Source: Nannocystis pusilla (lineage in GTDB: Bacteria; Myxococcota_A; Polyangia; Nannocystales; Nannocystaceae). From it: 64,000 nucleotides of DNA. Shown one piece after another: positions 8,883 to 17,155 of the stretch (position 1 is the first letter of the stretch; each line of letters starts with the position of its first letter). Both the position numbers and the translations under genes were made by a program. The DNA is taken from contig NZ_JAIRAU010000043.1 in assembly GCF_020073745.1 (NCBI RefSeq), positions 186,001-250,000 of the forward strand, written 5' to 3'. The notes below the pieces were generated by a model, which was given only the letters and a program-made list of their open reading frames with translations, was not told where the DNA came from and did not search any database.

Positions 8883-8975
8883 ATGACCGCTTACCTCGGA
8901 AACATCTGTGCCGCCCTCGTCACGATCGGTCTGCTCGTCGGTACTCTCCGCTTCTCTCGGCGCGTAAGCGGCTAA
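8883..8975 (+). CDS. 30-residue candidate membrane microprotein
   Basis: ATG 8883 to TAA 8975. One hydrophobic helix (GNICAALVTIGLLVGTLRF) then a basic end (SRRVSG). A CTGGAG lies about 14 bases upstream, a little far. It ends 16 bp before the next gene. The composition and positive-out tail are typical of small membrane proteins, but a chance ORF of this length cannot be excluded. Confidence 0.4.
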   Translation: MTAYLGNICAALVTIGLLVGTLRFSRRVSG

Positions 8976-8991
8976 GCTGGGCTGCGGCGCG

Positions 8992-10074
8992 ATGGCCAGG
9001 CCTCCGCAGCGCTCGGATCCATTCGGCGCCTTCTTGGCCTCGCAGGCGCTCTGGCGCGAGGCCGAGCAGGGCGGCGAGCACGCCGAGCTGTCCCTGCAGG
9101 ACATCAACGAGATCCAGCTGCTGCTGCGCGGACAGTCGGTCATCGACTGGCACCGCCTGGCCCTGAGCTCCGACGAGGACGTGCGCCGCCTGCTCGCGCT
9201 CAACGGGCTCGAGCTCGGCGACCCCCGCGACGAGGCCCGCCTCGCCGACCTGCGCCAGCAGGCCGTCCGCTACATCAGCGACGTGCTCAAGCTGCGCCTC
9301 GACGACACCATCGCCGACAAGGTGCCGTGGGTGCAGCTGCCGCGGATCGCGTCCGGCAAGGCCGGGCCGCACCAGCGGCAGGCCTGCACGCTGCTCAAGG
9401 TGATGCACATCCTGTATCACCTCGAGGCGCGTGAGATGCGGGCGTCGCTGGCGATCTCCGACTCGGAGATCTTCTCGCTGGTCGAGGAGAGCGTGACGCG
9501 CATGTTCGACGAGCTGCGCACCGCCGGCGTGCCGGTGGTCGAGTTCTCGTGGTCGCGCAAGTCGAAGGAGTCGCAGCTGACCAAGCTGCTGCTCAAGCGG
9601 GAGAACAACGCGGCGCGCGTGTTCGACCGCCTGCGCTTCCGCCTGATCGTCCGCGACCCCGACGACCTGGTGCCGACGCTGCGGATCATGCTGCACCGCT
9701 GCATCCCGTTCAACTACGTGGTGCCCGACCAGACGGTCAACACGCTGATCGACCTCAACAGCCTGAAGGTCCACGGCGACAGCTTCGACACCGACGCCGG
9801 CAACCGCCCGCTGCCGGGGAGCAACGAGTTCTCGGGCAAGAGCTTCCACGTGCTCAACTTCGTCGCCGACCTGCCGGTCCGCGTCGACGCCCTGCTGGCC
9901 GGCGACCACGACGAGCGCCGCGGCCGCGTGGTGTTCGTGCTCGCCGAGTTCCAGGTGATGGACAAGCGCACCGCGGAGGCCAACGAGCAAGGCGAGAGCT
10001 CGCACGCGGAGTACAAGCGGCGGCAACACCAGCACGTCCGCATGCGCCTGCTCCGCGAGCCGCGCGACGGCTGA
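8992..10074 (+). CDS. TIGR04552-like protein with possible RelA/SpoT-type fold
   Basis: 360 residues. I recognise it as the deltaproteobacterial TIGR04552 type. The segment RVFDRLRFRLIVRDPDDLVPTLRIMLH recalls the substrate-binding core of RelA/SpoT synthetases, with a flanking long helical N-terminus and a C-terminal EYKRRQHQHVRMR. That fold match is my inference. No signal peptide. It stands alone between the microprotein and the endonuclease-like gene, so context gives no function. Confidence 0.7.
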   Translation: MARPPQRSDPFGAFLASQALWREAEQGGEHAELSLQDINEIQLLLRGQSVIDWHRLALSSDEDVRRLLALNGLELGDPRDEARLADLRQQAVRYISDVLKLRLDDTIADKVPWVQLPRIASGKAGPHQRQACTLLKVMHILYHLEAREMRASLAISDSEIFSLVEESVTRMFDELRTAGVPVVEFSWSRKSKESQLTKLLLKRENNAARVFDRLRFRLIVRDPDDLVPTLRIMLHRCIPFNYVVPDQTVNTLIDLNSLKVHGDSFDTDAGNRPLPGSNEFSGKSFHVLNFVADLPVRVDALLAGDHDERRGRVVFVLAEFQVMDKRTAEANEQGESSHAEYKRRQHQHVRMRLLREPRDG

Positions 10075-10129
10075 GCGCGCGATCGCGTCGCCTTGATGGC
10101 CGGCGCTCACGCGTCTACCGTCGACGGTG

Positions 10130-11032
10130 ATGCAGGAGCGTCGTCGTCGTCGTCGTCGCGTGTGGCTCTGGCTGGTGCTGGTGGCGCTCGCGCTGCTGCT
10201 GTGGTGCCGCCGCGAGGCGCCGCTGGTGCTCGGGACGTTCAACATCCAGACGTTCCCGCATGAAAAGACGGATCCGGAGGCGGTGGCGGCGGCGCTCGCC
10301 GAGCTCGACGCGGATGCGGTGGCGGTGCAGGAGATCCACGATTGGGGGAAATTCTTCGCGACGGTCGATCGCGCCAGCGCGCTGACGGGACGGCGCTACG
10401 CGGCGGTGTTGACGGAGTCGTGCCGGAAGAACCCGAAAGGCCGACTGAGCGTGGGTGTCGTCTACGACACGACGCGGCTCGAATTGAAAGACTACCGCTC
10501 GCTCAGCAAGGGCGATCGATGTCCCGTGGGGCAGGCGCCCGCGCTGGCCGCGTCGCTCCGGACGACCTCCGGACGGGCCCTGGTGCTGGTTTCGGTGCAT
10601 CTCTCGCCGGGCGGCAAGGCTCCGGAGGTCGATCGGCGCAAGCCGCAGTGGCAATGGTTGACGTCGATCCTGCCCGCGCTGCGCGAGGAGTTCGGGGCCG
10701 AGGTCGTGGTCGCGGGCGACTTCAACACGACCGGATTTCTCGATGCGAGCAGCGACGAGCGGCGCTTCATCGACGGGTTGATCGAGAGCCGCGCGCTGCA
10801 GCTGCCGACCCGCGCCCTGGGGTGCTCGGAGTACTGGCAGCCGAACAGTGAGGTGCCTCGCTGGGAGGCGAGCCTGCTCGATCACGTGCTGGCCGCGAAA
10901 CAACTGTCCTTTGGGACACCCGAAGTCCTCGGCATGTGCGCGGCCCTGGCGTGCGAGATCCAGACGACGGAGCCTTCGAAGTTGCGCAGCGTGTCGGACC
11001 ACTGCCCGGTGCGCGTCGAGCTGCGCGAGTGA
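10130..11032 (+). CDS. Membrane-anchored endonuclease/exonuclease/phosphatase-fold protein
   Basis: 300 residues from ATG 10130 (GTG 10127 also fits). After a run of Arg coded by six TCG/CGT triplets comes one membrane segment (VWLWLVLVALALLLW), then the EEP domain: LGTFNIQTF, metal ligand Glu in AVQEIHD, AGDFNTTG, and the C-terminal SDHCPV. These are the metal and catalytic residues of DNase I-like phosphodiesterases. It probably acts outside the cytoplasmic membrane on nucleic acid or a phosphoester; the substrate is open. Confidence 0.85.
   Translation: MQERRRRRRRVWLWLVLVALALLLWCRREAPLVLGTFNIQTFPHEKTDPEAVAAALAELDADAVAVQEIHDWGKFFATVDRASALTGRRYAAVLTESCRKNPKGRLSVGVVYDTTRLELKDYRSLSKGDRCPVGQAPALAASLRTTSGRALVLVSVHLSPGGKAPEVDRRKPQWQWLTSILPALREEFGAEVVVAGDFNTTGFLDASSDERRFIDGLIESRALQLPTRALGCSEYWQPNSEVPRWEASLLDHVLAAKQLSFGTPEVLGMCAALACEIQTTEPSKLRSVSDHCPVRVELRE
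10902..10919. repeat. 14-bp repeat unit inside the EEP gene
   Basis: AACTGTCCTTTGGG then ACAC, giving TGTCC-TTTG-GGACA. It is read as KQLSFGTP near the C-terminal end. A second weaker copy (CGATGTCCCGTGGG, then GCAGG) lies at about 10518-10536. Confidence 0.5.
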
Positions 11033-11062
11033 GACGGGCGCGGGGCAGGCGGGGCCCGGGGC

Positions 11063-11479
11063 TCACCACTTGACGGCGTCGCAGGACGCGTCGAGCTTGG
11101 GGGCTTCGGGCTGCGGGAGGCTGATCTTGAGGGTCTGGTCGCCGCTGCGGACGGTGTAGTTGCCGGGCTCGAGGCCGCCGACGACGCAGGCGATCGAGAG
11201 GGTCAGGCAGGTGTCGCAGGGGCCGCTGCGCTGGGTGTAGACGCCGCCGGCGTGGAGGTTGATCGTGCTGCCCTGGCGGTCGACGTCGCAGTTGGCGGTG
11301 AAGTCCTTGGGACAGGCCATGCAGTCGTCGAGGACGACCACGAACTCGACCTCGTCGCCCTCGGCGAACGAGGCGAGGGCGGGGGCGTCGACGCAGATCT
11401 CGCCTTCGCTGTAGTTGTGCTGCTCCGCGCAGGCGGAGGCGAACACCAGGAGGAGGGGGACGAGCCAGGCGTATCGCAT
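11063..11479 (-). CDS. Small secreted lipoprotein
   Basis: 138 residues from ATG 11479; signal MRYAWLVPLLLVFASAC with lipobox Cys17. Six or more cysteines (ICVDAP, DDCMACPKDF, CDTCLTLSIACVV) suggest disulphides. C-terminal beta-like segment (NYTVRSGDQTLKISLP). Unknown function. It converges with the EEP gene, 30 bp apart. Confidence 0.75.
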   Translation of the reverse strand: MRYAWLVPLLLVFASACAEQHNYSEGEICVDAPALASFAEGDEVEFVVVLDDCMACPKDFTANCDVDRQGSTINLHAGGVYTQRSGPCDTCLTLSIACVVGGLEPGNYTVRSGDQTLKISLPQPEAPKLDASCDAVKW

Positions 11480-11576
11480 GCGAGCAGTATGGCAGATCGC
11501 GGGAGGGCGCCAACCGGTGCGGCGGCGCCAGGACGGCGGAGAACAGGCCGGGGCGGCATGTGCGGCGCGCGGGCGC

Positions 11577-13727
11577 TCAGGCCAGCTGGTTCGCGCGGGT
11601 GACACAGTTCCGGCCGTTGTGCTTGCAGTGGTAGAGGGCCTGGTCGGCGCGCTCGATCAACTCGGCCGTGGCGTGGCCGTCGGTGGGGTACTCGGCGACA
11701 CCCATCGAGATGGTCACGGCGAACGGGCCGTGGTCGCTGGTCATGGTCTGGGCGGCGACCTCCTCGCGCAGCTTGTTGGCGAAGATGGCGGCGCCCTCGG
11801 CGTCGGTGTCGGGCAGGACGAGCACGAACTCCTCGCCGCCGTAGCGGGCGACGATGTCGACCTTGCGCGCGCGGCCGGCGAACACCGCGGCGACGCGCTT
11901 GAGCACGGCGTCGCCGATCGGGTGGCCGTAGGTGTCGTTGACCTTCTTGAAGTGGTCGATGTCGGTGAGGATAAGCGAGAAGTTGCGACCTGTCCGTTCG
12001 GCCAGGGCGTGGATCTGGGCCAGGCGCTCCTGGAAGGCGCGGTGGTTGGTGAGGCCGGTGAGGCCGTCGGTGGTGGCGCGCTCCTCCATCGCCCGGTACA
12101 TGCGGGCGTTCTGCAGGCCGACGCTGAGCTGGTGCGAGAGGACGCGGAGGATCTCGCGGGTCGCGCGCGGGAACTGGCGCTCGCGCGCGGCGGCGAGGGT
12201 GAGGGTGCCGAGGACCTTGTCGCCGTGCAGCAGCGGCAGCACGAGCACGCTCTGGGCCGGGCGCAGGCGGGTGTGGACGTCGAACACGACGGTCTCGGGC
12301 TCGACCCGCTCGTCGGCGGCCGGCATGAAGTGGCGGTTCTTGGTGGCCATGGCGACCAGGCCGGAGCCGTGCTCGAACACGCGGTCGCGCAGCGACTCGG
12401 CCAGGCCGCGCCAGCCCTCGCCGTGGTTGGGGTCGGACTGGCCGGGGACGTCGACCGCGAGCACGCGGTGCGCCTCGGCGTGCTCGTCGTAGGTGGCGAT
12501 CGCCGCCAGGTCGTAGGGGGCGATCGCGCGGATCGCCTCGAAGCTCTTGCCGTAGAGCGCCTCGAGCCCGAGCGCGCCGCTCAGCAGCTCGCTCGCGCGG
12601 TACAGCTGCTCGTGCTCGTAGCGGCTGCGCATCGCGGTGATGAAGGCCCGCTCGTGGTCGACGGTGCGCAGCACGTGCTGCGCCGCCGCGGCCAGCTTGT
12701 CCTGCTCGGCCGCGGTGAACGGGCGGTTCTCGGTGCGGTCGGCGCACAGGACCCCGAGCACCCGCTCGCCGCGGACCAGCGGCACGGCGCACAGGTCGGT
12801 GACCGCGACCGGGGCGCCGTAGTACGGCGGAAGATGCTTTTCGGACATGTTCTTGAGGACAAGCGTCTTCGGGCTGCGCAGCAGGCCGGCCAGGACGCCG
12901 GGGCTGGCCAGCTCGGGGCCGCCCACCAGCGCGGTCGAGGACGTGGCGGCGCGCTTGAGCACGAGCTCGTCCTCGGACATCCACAGCAGGGCGCAGGTGT
13001 GCAGCTCGAGGTCGCCGCGCACCAGCTCGAGGCTGAACGCGACCTGCTCGTGGATCGCGTGCACGGCCGACTGGGTCAGCTGCGCCTCCTCGCCGTCGCG
13101 GCTCTTCCGCGGCGAGGCGGCGGCGACCAGGCGGAAGTCGCGGGCCTCCTGGCGGATGTGCGACAGCTCGTCGGCCAGGCGCTGGGCGTGCTCGCCGCGC
13201 AGGCGCCGGACCAGCGCGCCGAGGATCAGCAGGTTGCCGGCGGCGAAGAAGGCGATGTAGCTGAGGTGGAACGCGACCCTGGCCCCTTGACCATGCCCCG
13301 AAGACCAGCCGACGAGGACCTCGAGCAGGGCGATCGAGGCCAGCCACACGCCGGCGATCCAGCGCGCGCGGTGGAGCAGCAGCAGGAACGAGGCGAGGGC
13401 GTAGACCAGCGGGTGGGCCGGGCTGGCGAGGCCGCCGGTGACGGCGATCAGCAGGTAGGTGCCGGTGATGATGAGGAGGCCGAGCTCGAGCTCGTGGGCC
13501 TGCGAGTAGGTGGCGGCGTTCGGCCGCAGCTCGCGCACGAGGGCGCGCACGAGGGTGGCGGCGAACACCGCGAGCGAGGCGGCCAGCGCCGGGCTGCCCT
13601 CGTCGAAGGCGGTGGGCGTGGCGGCGCCGACGGCCAGGACCAGCCAGGTGGCGAGCAGGACGAGGAGGCTCCAGCGCTCGCGGGCGCGGAGGCGGAGGCC
13701 GTGGAGGGTGCGGGCGAGCGTCGTCAT
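11577..13727 (-). CDS. Membrane GAF-GAF-GGDEF diguanylate cyclase
   Basis: 716 residues. Several membrane segments fill the first ~185 residues, then two GAF-type sensory regions (about 215-350 and 370-530) and a GGDEF domain to the end (DGLTGLTNHRAFQERL, DIDHFKKVNDTYGH, ARYGGEEFVLVLPD). GGEEF is an active-site variant compatible with cyclase activity. RKVD sits 5 residues before it, a product-inhibition I-site. It should make cyclic di-GMP. Its start overlaps the ftsB stop by 4 bp, so translation is coupled, an uncommon link between division and c-di-GMP. Confidence 0.93.
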   Translation of the reverse strand: MTTLARTLHGLRLRARERWSLLVLLATWLVLAVGAATPTAFDEGSPALAASLAVFAATLVRALVRELRPNAATYSQAHELELGLLIITGTYLLIAVTGGLASPAHPLVYALASFLLLLHRARWIAGVWLASIALLEVLVGWSSGHGQGARVAFHLSYIAFFAAGNLLILGALVRRLRGEHAQRLADELSHIRQEARDFRLVAAASPRKSRDGEEAQLTQSAVHAIHEQVAFSLELVRGDLELHTCALLWMSEDELVLKRAATSSTALVGGPELASPGVLAGLLRSPKTLVLKNMSEKHLPPYYGAPVAVTDLCAVPLVRGERVLGVLCADRTENRPFTAAEQDKLAAAAQHVLRTVDHERAFITAMRSRYEHEQLYRASELLSGALGLEALYGKSFEAIRAIAPYDLAAIATYDEHAEAHRVLAVDVPGQSDPNHGEGWRGLAESLRDRVFEHGSGLVAMATKNRHFMPAADERVEPETVVFDVHTRLRPAQSVLVLPLLHGDKVLGTLTLAAARERQFPRATREILRVLSHQLSVGLQNARMYRAMEERATTDGLTGLTNHRAFQERLAQIHALAERTGRNFSLILTDIDHFKKVNDTYGHPIGDAVLKRVAAVFAGRARKVDIVARYGGEEFVLVLPDTDAEGAAIFANKLREEVAAQTMTSDHGPFAVTISMGVAEYPTDGHATAELIERADQALYHCKHNGRNCVTRANQLA
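12831..12872. repeat. Three phased 14-bp units inside the cyclase gene
   Basis: AAGATGCTTTTCGG, ACATGTTCTTGAGG and ACAAGCGTCTTCGG follow without gaps. They encode part of the first GAF region (around KTLVLKNMSEKHLP, read on the minus strand). Confidence 0.6.
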
Positions 13728-14023
13728 GGCTTGGTCTTGTCGTCGCGGCGGATCTCGAACACCACTTCACCTGGCCGGATCAGGTTGAGGTCCTCGCGGG
13801 CGATCCGCGCGACCTCCTCGGGGTCGCGCTTGAGCGCGGCGATCTCGGCGCGCAGGGCCTCGATGTCGCCCTGCAGCCGCTCGTTGCCGCGGCGCAGCGC
13901 GGCGTGTTCCTTCTCGACGCGCGCGAGGTCCTCGGCGCTGCCGCCGGTGGCGACGTGCTGCGGCAGGTAGGCGATCGCGAACGCGAGCAGCGCGGCGAGC
14001 AGGATCCGGTTGACCCATTGCAT
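13724..14023 (-). CDS. ftsB: FtsB/DivIC-type septum protein
   Basis: 99 residues from ATG 14023. One membrane segment (RILLAALLAFAIAYL), then a coiled coil (EDLARVEKEHAALRRGNERL), and the family's conserved end (REDLNLIRPGEVVF). It links early and late divisome proteins. The stop overlaps the diguanylate cyclase start by 4 bp. Confidence 0.9.
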   Translation of the reverse strand: MQWVNRILLAALLAFAIAYLPQHVATGGSAEDLARVEKEHAALRRGNERLQGDIEALRAEIAALKRDPEEVARIAREDLNLIRPGEVVFEIRRDDKTKP

Positions 14024-14118
14024 GGGAGCGCGCCGACCTTGGCCGGGGTGATCGATCGGGGCAAAAAATCGGCGCAAGGCGCGGTCCGGGTGCGCGATGC
14101 TGCGCACCCGTGCAGTGA

Positions 14119-14355
14119 CGAACGGCGCTTCAGACCGCGCGGGTGCGTCGAGCCCGCAGTCACGGGGTCGCGCGTCTCGACGGCGAGGCGCATCCGCTGG
14201 GGCCCGGCTCGACACTGGTGCTGCCGCCCGGGGTCCGCTTCTCGCTCGCGGCGCGCGGGCCGGAGCCGCTCGAGGCGGTGGTCTGCCTGCCCGTCGGCGG
14301 CCAGGCGCTGCTGCACGCGGGCGGGGAGCCGTTCACGCCGCCGTGGGCGCGATAG
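14119..14355 (+). pseudogene. Cupin domain remnant, N-terminal half missing
   Basis: An open frame after a stop at 14116 reads GVARLDGEAHPLGPGSTLVL then PPGVRFSLAARGPEPLEAVVCLP, the second half of a single-domain cupin barrel. The first metal-binding motif is absent and there is no plausible start or ribosome site before it (first ATG 14143 is inside the domain). A functional short protein is less likely than a decayed gene. It lies between ftsB and the exbD stop. Confidence 0.45.
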
Positions 14356-14376
14356 CGCCGCGACCGGGGCTCGCGC

Positions 14377-14787
14377 TCAGTGGCGGTGGAGGATGCCGAG
14401 CTTCTCGATGCCGCACAGCTTGGCGACGTCCATGGCCTGGACGACCTTCTCGTGGCGCGTGTTCTGGTCGGCCTTGATGTTGACCGTGGACACGCTCTTG
14501 TCCTTGGCGGCGTTGCACAGGCGCATCTGCAGCTCGCGGTCGTCGACGACGACGCGGTCGACCTCGAAGCGGCCGTCCTCGCTGATCTCGACGACGAGGG
14601 CCTTGGACTCGCTGGCGGGCTCGTTGCTCGAGGCCTTGGGCAGCTTGACCTTGAAGGCGGAGTCGGTGTTGAACGTGGCGGTCAGCAGGAAGAAGATGAG
14701 CAGCTGGAAGGTGACGTCGATGAGCGGCGTCAGGTCGACCAGCGCGTTGCTGGGCCGCTTGCGCCCGTGCTTGCCGCGGAAGTTCAC
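14377..14787 (-). CDS. exbD: ExbD/TolR-type motor protein
   Basis: 136 residues from GTG 14787. Single membrane helix with the proton-channel Asp (LVDLTPLIDVTFQLLIFFLL), then a periplasmic domain ending STVNIKADQNTRHEKVVQAM. The GTG overlaps the exbB stop by 4 bp. It would work with ExbB to power a TonB or TolA-type protein, or one of the many myxobacterial ExbBD homologues. Confidence 0.9.
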   Translation of the reverse strand: MNFRGKHGRKRPSNALVDLTPLIDVTFQLLIFFLLTATFNTDSAFKVKLPKASSNEPASESKALVVEISEDGRFEVDRVVVDDRELQMRLCNAAKDKSVSTVNIKADQNTRHEKVVQAMDVAKLCGIEKLGILHRH

Positions 14788-15467
14788 GCGCCCACCTCGG
14801 CGGGCGCCGACTTGGGCTCGGCGGGGCGGGCCTTGGCGGCGCGGCGGCCGTCCTCGAGCAGGTTGACGATCGCCATCGCGTCCTCCTCCATCTCGAGCAC
14901 CAGCTTGTTGGTGCGGTCGAGCAGGACGCGGTAGAGGACCAGCATGGGGATCGCCACGGTGAGGCCGTAGGCGGTGGTGATGAGCGCCTGCCAGATGCCC
15001 TGGGCGAAGGTGTCGGGGCCGACCGCGCCGGAGGCGTAGGCCTCGACGAAGTTGCGGAACACCTGGATCATGCCGACGACGGTGCCGAGCAGGCCGAGCA
15101 GCGGCGAGATCGCGGCGATGGTGCCGACGATCTCGACGTTGCGGTCCATGTGGGCGATCTCGCGGGCCCCGACCTCCTCGACGGCCTCCTTGACGTCGGC
15201 CCGGGTGGTGCTGTGCTCGAACGAGCGGAGCGCGGAGGCGATGACGAGCGCGATCGAGGAGGCGTTCTCCTCGCACAGCAGCAGCGCCTCGTTGACCTTG
15301 CCCTTGGCGACGAGCGCCCGGATCCGGTCGACGAACGCCCGCGGGAGCACCTTCGATCGCTGCGTCGACCACAGCCGCTCGAAGAAGATGCCGACCCCGA
15401 CGATCGAGGCGGCCAAGATGGCCCACATCAGGGGCCCGCCCTGTTCGAAGAGTTCCTTGAGATCCAT
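14784..15467 (-). CDS. exbB: ExbB/TolQ/MotA-type motor protein
   Basis: 227 residues. Three membrane regions: near 12-30, EIVGTIAAISPLLGLLGTVVGM and ALITTAYGLTVAIPMLVLYRVL. The conserved GLLGTV and TTAYGLTVAIP motifs are intact. The C-terminus is Ala/Pro/Lys-rich. First gene of an exbB-exbD pair. TolQ or GldL-like roles are possible; no tolB/pal is nearby. Confidence 0.9.
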   Translation of the reverse strand: MDLKELFEQGGPLMWAILAASIVGVGIFFERLWSTQRSKVLPRAFVDRIRALVAKGKVNEALLLCEENASSIALVIASALRSFEHSTTRADVKEAVEEVGAREIAHMDRNVEIVGTIAAISPLLGLLGTVVGMIQVFRNFVEAYASGAVGPDTFAQGIWQALITTAYGLTVAIPMLVLYRVLLDRTNKLVLEMEEDAMAIVNLLEDGRRAAKARPAEPKSAPAEVGA

Positions 15468-15516
15468 CGCGGTGGTTTCGCCCGAAGTGGTTCGCTCGAA
15501 TCAGGGGGACCGGCAG

Positions 15517-15599
15517 GTCCGGGAGTCGATCAGGGCCGGAGGCCCGGGGAGTCGATCAGGGCTGGAGGCCCGGGGAGTCGATCAGGGCCGGAGGTCCGG
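15517..15599. repeat. 26-bp tandem repeat, three copies
   Basis: Unit GGCCCGGGGAGTCGATCAGG plus GCCGGA, in three near-identical copies (25, 26, 26 bp) and a partial fourth. It lies in the exbB leader before the tRNA. No coding potential; 15468-15811 otherwise holds nothing I can name. Confidence 0.8.
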
Positions 15600-15811
15600 G
15601 ACGGCAGCGGGCCGGAGGCCGGCGCGGGCCGCGTGTGTTCGGACCCGCAAGGCCGGCGTTTGATTGCCGGTCAAGAGCGACTTGATGCGGTTTACTCCGC
15701 GCCAACCCCGAGCCGCAACCCGTCGCCGCGACCGCCATGGGAGTGCGCTCACGCGAAGGGGCTTGACGACCGCGGGGTATCGGAGTTACACACTCCGCCC
15801 ACCAAACGCAC

Positions 15812-15884
15812 GGGGGCGTAGCTCAGCTGGGAGAGCATTGCGCTGGCAGCGCAAAGGTCAGGGGTTCGAACCCCCTCGCCTCCA
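15812..15884 (+). tRNA. tRNA-Ala, anticodon GGC
   Basis: 73 bases. The acceptor GGGGGCG pairs with CGCCTCC with one G-T; D-arm GCTCAGCTGGGAGAGC; anticodon stem TTGCG/CGCAA around CTGGCAG, so the anticodon is GGC; T-arm GGGGTTCGAACCCC; discriminator A. CCA is not encoded. GCC/GCG alanine codons dominate the genes here. Confidence 0.97.
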
Positions 15885-15910
15885 CCGCGGGAAGACAACC
15901 CGAAGCACAC

Positions 15911-15953
15911 GAGACCGAGCCGGCTGCAGAGCCCGCTCGGTCTCGGTCTTTTT
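15911..15953 (+). terminator. Rho-independent terminator of the tRNA
   Basis: Ten-base arms GAGACCGAGC and GCTCGGTCTC with a partly paired inner loop, followed by GGTCTTTTT. It sits 26 bases after the tRNA end. Confidence 0.9.
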
Positions 15954-15981
15954 GCCGCCTCCCAATCGCCCGAGGTCGCGG

Positions 15982-16035
15982 GCACGCTCGCAACCTCGCA
16001 CGCTCGCAACCTCGCACGCTCGTAACCTCGCACGC
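15982..16035. repeat. 16-bp tandem repeat, three and a half copies
   Basis: Unit GCACGCTCGCAACCTC occurs three times in a row (the third with one change) plus a partial. It lies between the tRNA terminator and fabH. Function unknown. Confidence 0.8.
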
Positions 16036-16124
16036 GTGCGCTGGCCCTGCGAAGTCGCGTGCGCCGGCCTGCAAGTGGGTGCGCAAGGGGTTTCAGGCTT
16101 GAACGCCGCGGCGCGCCTGGCACC

Positions 16125-17135
16125 ATGCCGACGATGACGAAGCGCGCCGCTATTCTGGGCTCCGGCCACTATGTCCCGTCGCGGGTCGTGACGAACGACG
16201 ATCTGGCGAAGTTGATGCCGACCAGCGACGAGTGGATCCACCAGCGCACGGGGATCCGCGAGCGCCGCTTCATCGAGCGCACCGGCATCGGCGCCAGCGA
16301 CCTGGCGCTGCCCGCGGCGAAGATGGCGCTCGAGCAGGCGGGCCGCGACGTGAAGGACGTCGACGCGGTGATCTTCGCCACCCTGAGCCCCGACGTGAAC
16401 TTCCCCGGCTCGGGCTGCTTCCTCGCCCACAAGCTGGGGATCCCCGGCGTGCCGGCGCTCGACGTGCGCAACCAGTGCTCCGGCTTCCTCTACAGCCTCT
16501 CGGTCGCCGACGCGTGGGTCCGCGCCGGCGTGTACAAGAACGTGCTCGTCGCCGGCGCCGAGGTCCACTCGACCGGGATGGAGTTCAACGAGCGCGGCCG
16601 CGACGTCGCGGTGCTGTTCGGCGACGGCGCCGGCGTGGTGCTGGTCGGCGAGGCGACCCGCGACGAGCAGGGCGTGCGCAACGTCGAGCTCCACGCCGAC
16701 GGCGTCGGCGCCCAGGAGCTGTGGGTCGAGGCCCCGGCCAGCATGTACATCCCGCGCCTGACGCCGGAGATGCTCGACGAGGGCCGCCACTTCCCGCGCA
16801 TGAACGGCAAGCAGGTGTTCCGCTGGGCCACCGAGAAGATGCCCGAGGTGGCCCACTCGGTGGTCCGCGGCGCCGGCCTGACGATGGCCGACATCGACCT
16901 GTTCGTGCCGCACCAGGCCAACATGCGCATCAACCAACTGGTCGCCGCCAAGCTCGGGATCCCCGACGACCGCGTCGTCCACAACATCGAGCGCTACGGC
17001 AACACCACCGCCGCCACCATCCCGATCGGGATCAGCGAGTCCTGGCGCGCCGGCAAGATCGGCCCCGGCTCGCGCGTGCTGATGGCCGCCTTCGGCGCCG
17101 GCTTCACCTGGGCCGGCTCCGTGGCTGTCTTCTAG
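16125..17135 (+). CDS. fabH: Beta-ketoacyl-ACP synthase III-type enzyme (FabH-like)
   Basis: 336 residues from ATG 16125 (ATG 16134 equally possible). All three catalytic residues are visible: Cys in NQCSGFLYSL, His in VPHQANMRI, Asn in ERYGNTTAATIP. It condenses an acyl-CoA with malonyl-ACP to start a fatty-acid chain. The gene is not in a fab cluster, and myxobacteria often keep several homologues, so an iso-branched starter or secondary-metabolite role is possible. Confidence 0.9.
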   Translation: MPTMTKRAAILGSGHYVPSRVVTNDDLAKLMPTSDEWIHQRTGIRERRFIERTGIGASDLALPAAKMALEQAGRDVKDVDAVIFATLSPDVNFPGSGCFLAHKLGIPGVPALDVRNQCSGFLYSLSVADAWVRAGVYKNVLVAGAEVHSTGMEFNERGRDVAVLFGDGAGVVLVGEATRDEQGVRNVELHADGVGAQELWVEAPASMYIPRLTPEMLDEGRHFPRMNGKQVFRWATEKMPEVAHSVVRGAGLTMADIDLFVPHQANMRINQLVAAKLGIPDDRVVHNIERYGNTTAATIPIGISESWRAGKIGPGSRVLMAAFGAGFTWAGSVAVF

Positions 17136-17136
17136 G

Positions 17137-17155
17137 ACATGTCGCAAGGGGCAGC
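17137..17155. repeat. 14-bp repeat unit in the fabH-GNAT gap
   Basis: ACATGTCGCAAGGG followed by GCAG, two bases after the fabH stop and ending at the next start codon. It fills the whole gap and replaces any usual ribosome site except AAGGGG. Confidence 0.55.

Noticed and set aside
10139..10160. TCG/CGT triplet run as a phase-variable switch
   Set aside because: Changes by three bases would stay in frame and only alter an Arg run.
15812..16035. Genomic island at the tRNA
   Set aside because: No integrase, no repeated tRNA end, and neighbouring composition is normal.
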